This document shows, piece after piece, positions 13,860 to 14,374 of a DNA stretch of 14,374 bases. How positions within the stretch are numbered: position 1 is the first letter of the stretch; each line of letters starts with the position of its first letter. Source of the stretch: Chloroflexota bacterium. GTDB taxonomy: Bacteria > Chloroflexota > Dehalococcoidia > SM23-28-2 > RBG-16-64-32. The position numbers and the translations under genes were made by a program. The notes below the pieces were generated by a model. That model ran no database searches and was not told the origin of the DNA. It saw only the letters and a list, made by a program, of their open reading frames with translations. Where the stretch lies: contig JADFKX010000039.1 of the NCBI GenBank assembly GCA_022564695.1, positions 1-14,374 on the forward strand, in the 5' to 3' direction.

Positions 13860-13874
13860 GAAGGAGAAGAGGTT

Positions 13875-14374
13875 ATGACTACCGAGCGAGAGATCAAGGA
13901 GACGGTGCGCGAGCACTACGCGGAGAGCGCACGTCGGGTCAAGGCAGAGGACGAGTCGTCCTGTTGCGACTCCGGTTCCACGGAGAGCGTGGTCAGCTCC
14001 AAGCTCTATACCACGGATGAGCTGCAGGGGCTGCCGCAGGAGGCTGTGGTGGCGTCGCTGGGTTGCGGTAACCCGGTGGCGATGGCGGACCTGCACGAGG
14101 GCGAGGTGGTGCTGGACCTAGGCTCCGGTGGCGGCATCGACGTGCTGCTCTCGGCGCGACGTGTCGGGCCCACCGGCAAGGCCTACGGTCTGGACATGAC
14201 GGACGAGATGCTGGAGCTGGCGCGGGAGAATCAGCGCCAGGCGGGCGTGACCAACGTCGAGTTCCTCAAGGGTGAGATGGAGGAGATTCCGCTGCCGGAA
14301 GGCTCCGTGGACGTGATTATCAGCAACTGTGTGGTGAACCTATCGCCGGACAAGGACAAGGAGCTGGCGGAGGC
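13875..14374 (+). CDS. arsM: Arsenite S-adenosylmethionine methyltransferase (partial, runs off the window)
   Basis: Methylates As(III) to mono- and dimethylated species using SAM. The first 166 residues are visible; the family has about 260-380. Seen: an N-terminal helix TEREIKETVREHYAESAR, Cys30-Cys31 in a Ser-rich loop, the hallmark SLGCGNPVAMADLHEGEVVLD with As-binding Cys64, SAM motif I DLGSGGGIDVLL (81-92), GLDMTDEMLELARENQ, and ISNCVVNLSPDK with the second As-binding Cys152 (equivalent to Cys72 and Cys174 of the algal enzyme). The AAGGAG ribosome-binding site (13861-13866) lies 8 bases before ATG 13875. Adjacent arsR indicates arsenite-induced expression. Confidence 0.95.
   Translation, partial: MTTEREIKETVREHYAESARRVKAEDESSCCDSGSTESVVSSKLYTTDELQGLPQEAVVASLGCGNPVAMADLHEGEVVLDLGSGGGIDVLLSARRVGPTGKAYGLDMTDEMLELARENQRQAGVTNVEFLKGEMEEIPLPEGSVDVIISNCVVNLSPDKDKELAE

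Overview
The window is GC-rich bacterial DNA, densely packed with genes and mostly housekeeping in content. From base ~1427 onward the genes fit an uncultivated Chloroflexota lineage, plausibly near Dehalococcoidia. The reasons are an archaeal-type cofactor-independent phosphoglycerate mutase, an LL-diaminopimelate aminotransferase next to dapF, a UbiE/MenG-type quinone methylase, and apparently leaderless promoters. This placement is inference from gene content; no search was run.

Region 1 (1-1343) looks different from the rest. It starts inside an ISL3-family transposase whose C-terminal ~98 codons run in frame into the C-terminal ~128 residues of an F-type ATP synthase b subunit, with the b-subunit membrane helix missing. 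An ATP synthase delta subunit (atpH) follows. The expected atpA is absent and the next gene is pgk. The ATPase proteins look Planctomycetes-like, so this end may be an IS-mediated rearrangement, a transfer, or a chimeric join in a metagenomic assembly.

Region 2 (1427-9418, nearly all +) carries triose-phase glycolysis and diaminopimelate genes: pgk, a membrane-anchored PQQ-type sugar dehydrogenase overlapping pgk by 4 bases, a small DUF2277 gene on the other strand, then apgM, tpiA, miaA, dapF and dapL. tpiA-miaA and miaA-dapF overlap by 4 bases, which suggests translational coupling. A 164-base gap before dapL holds a dispersed-repeat-like sequence and a striking pair of competing hairpins.

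Region 3 (9425-12011, -) holds a UbiE/MenG-type methyltransferase, a polytopic membrane protein that may be a divergent UbiA-type prenyltransferase (ATGA overlap), and an extended short-chain dehydrogenase. Together they suggest lipid or quinone chemistry.

Region 4 (12151-14374, +) has hflX, whose only plausible homology-consistent start is an ATA codon. It ends with an arsenic module: arsR with a near-ideal promoter, an overlapping palindromic operator and no leader, then arsM running off the window end.

I found no tRNA, rRNA, CRISPR array or convincing intrinsic terminator. No gene-free stretch exceeds 300 bases; the longest gaps are 12012-12150/12201, 8094-8257 and 13345-13480. I saw no wholly new multi-gene system. 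The best leads are the transposase-ATPase fusion, the dapL leader, the hflX start, and the ArsR cysteine and operator arrangement.
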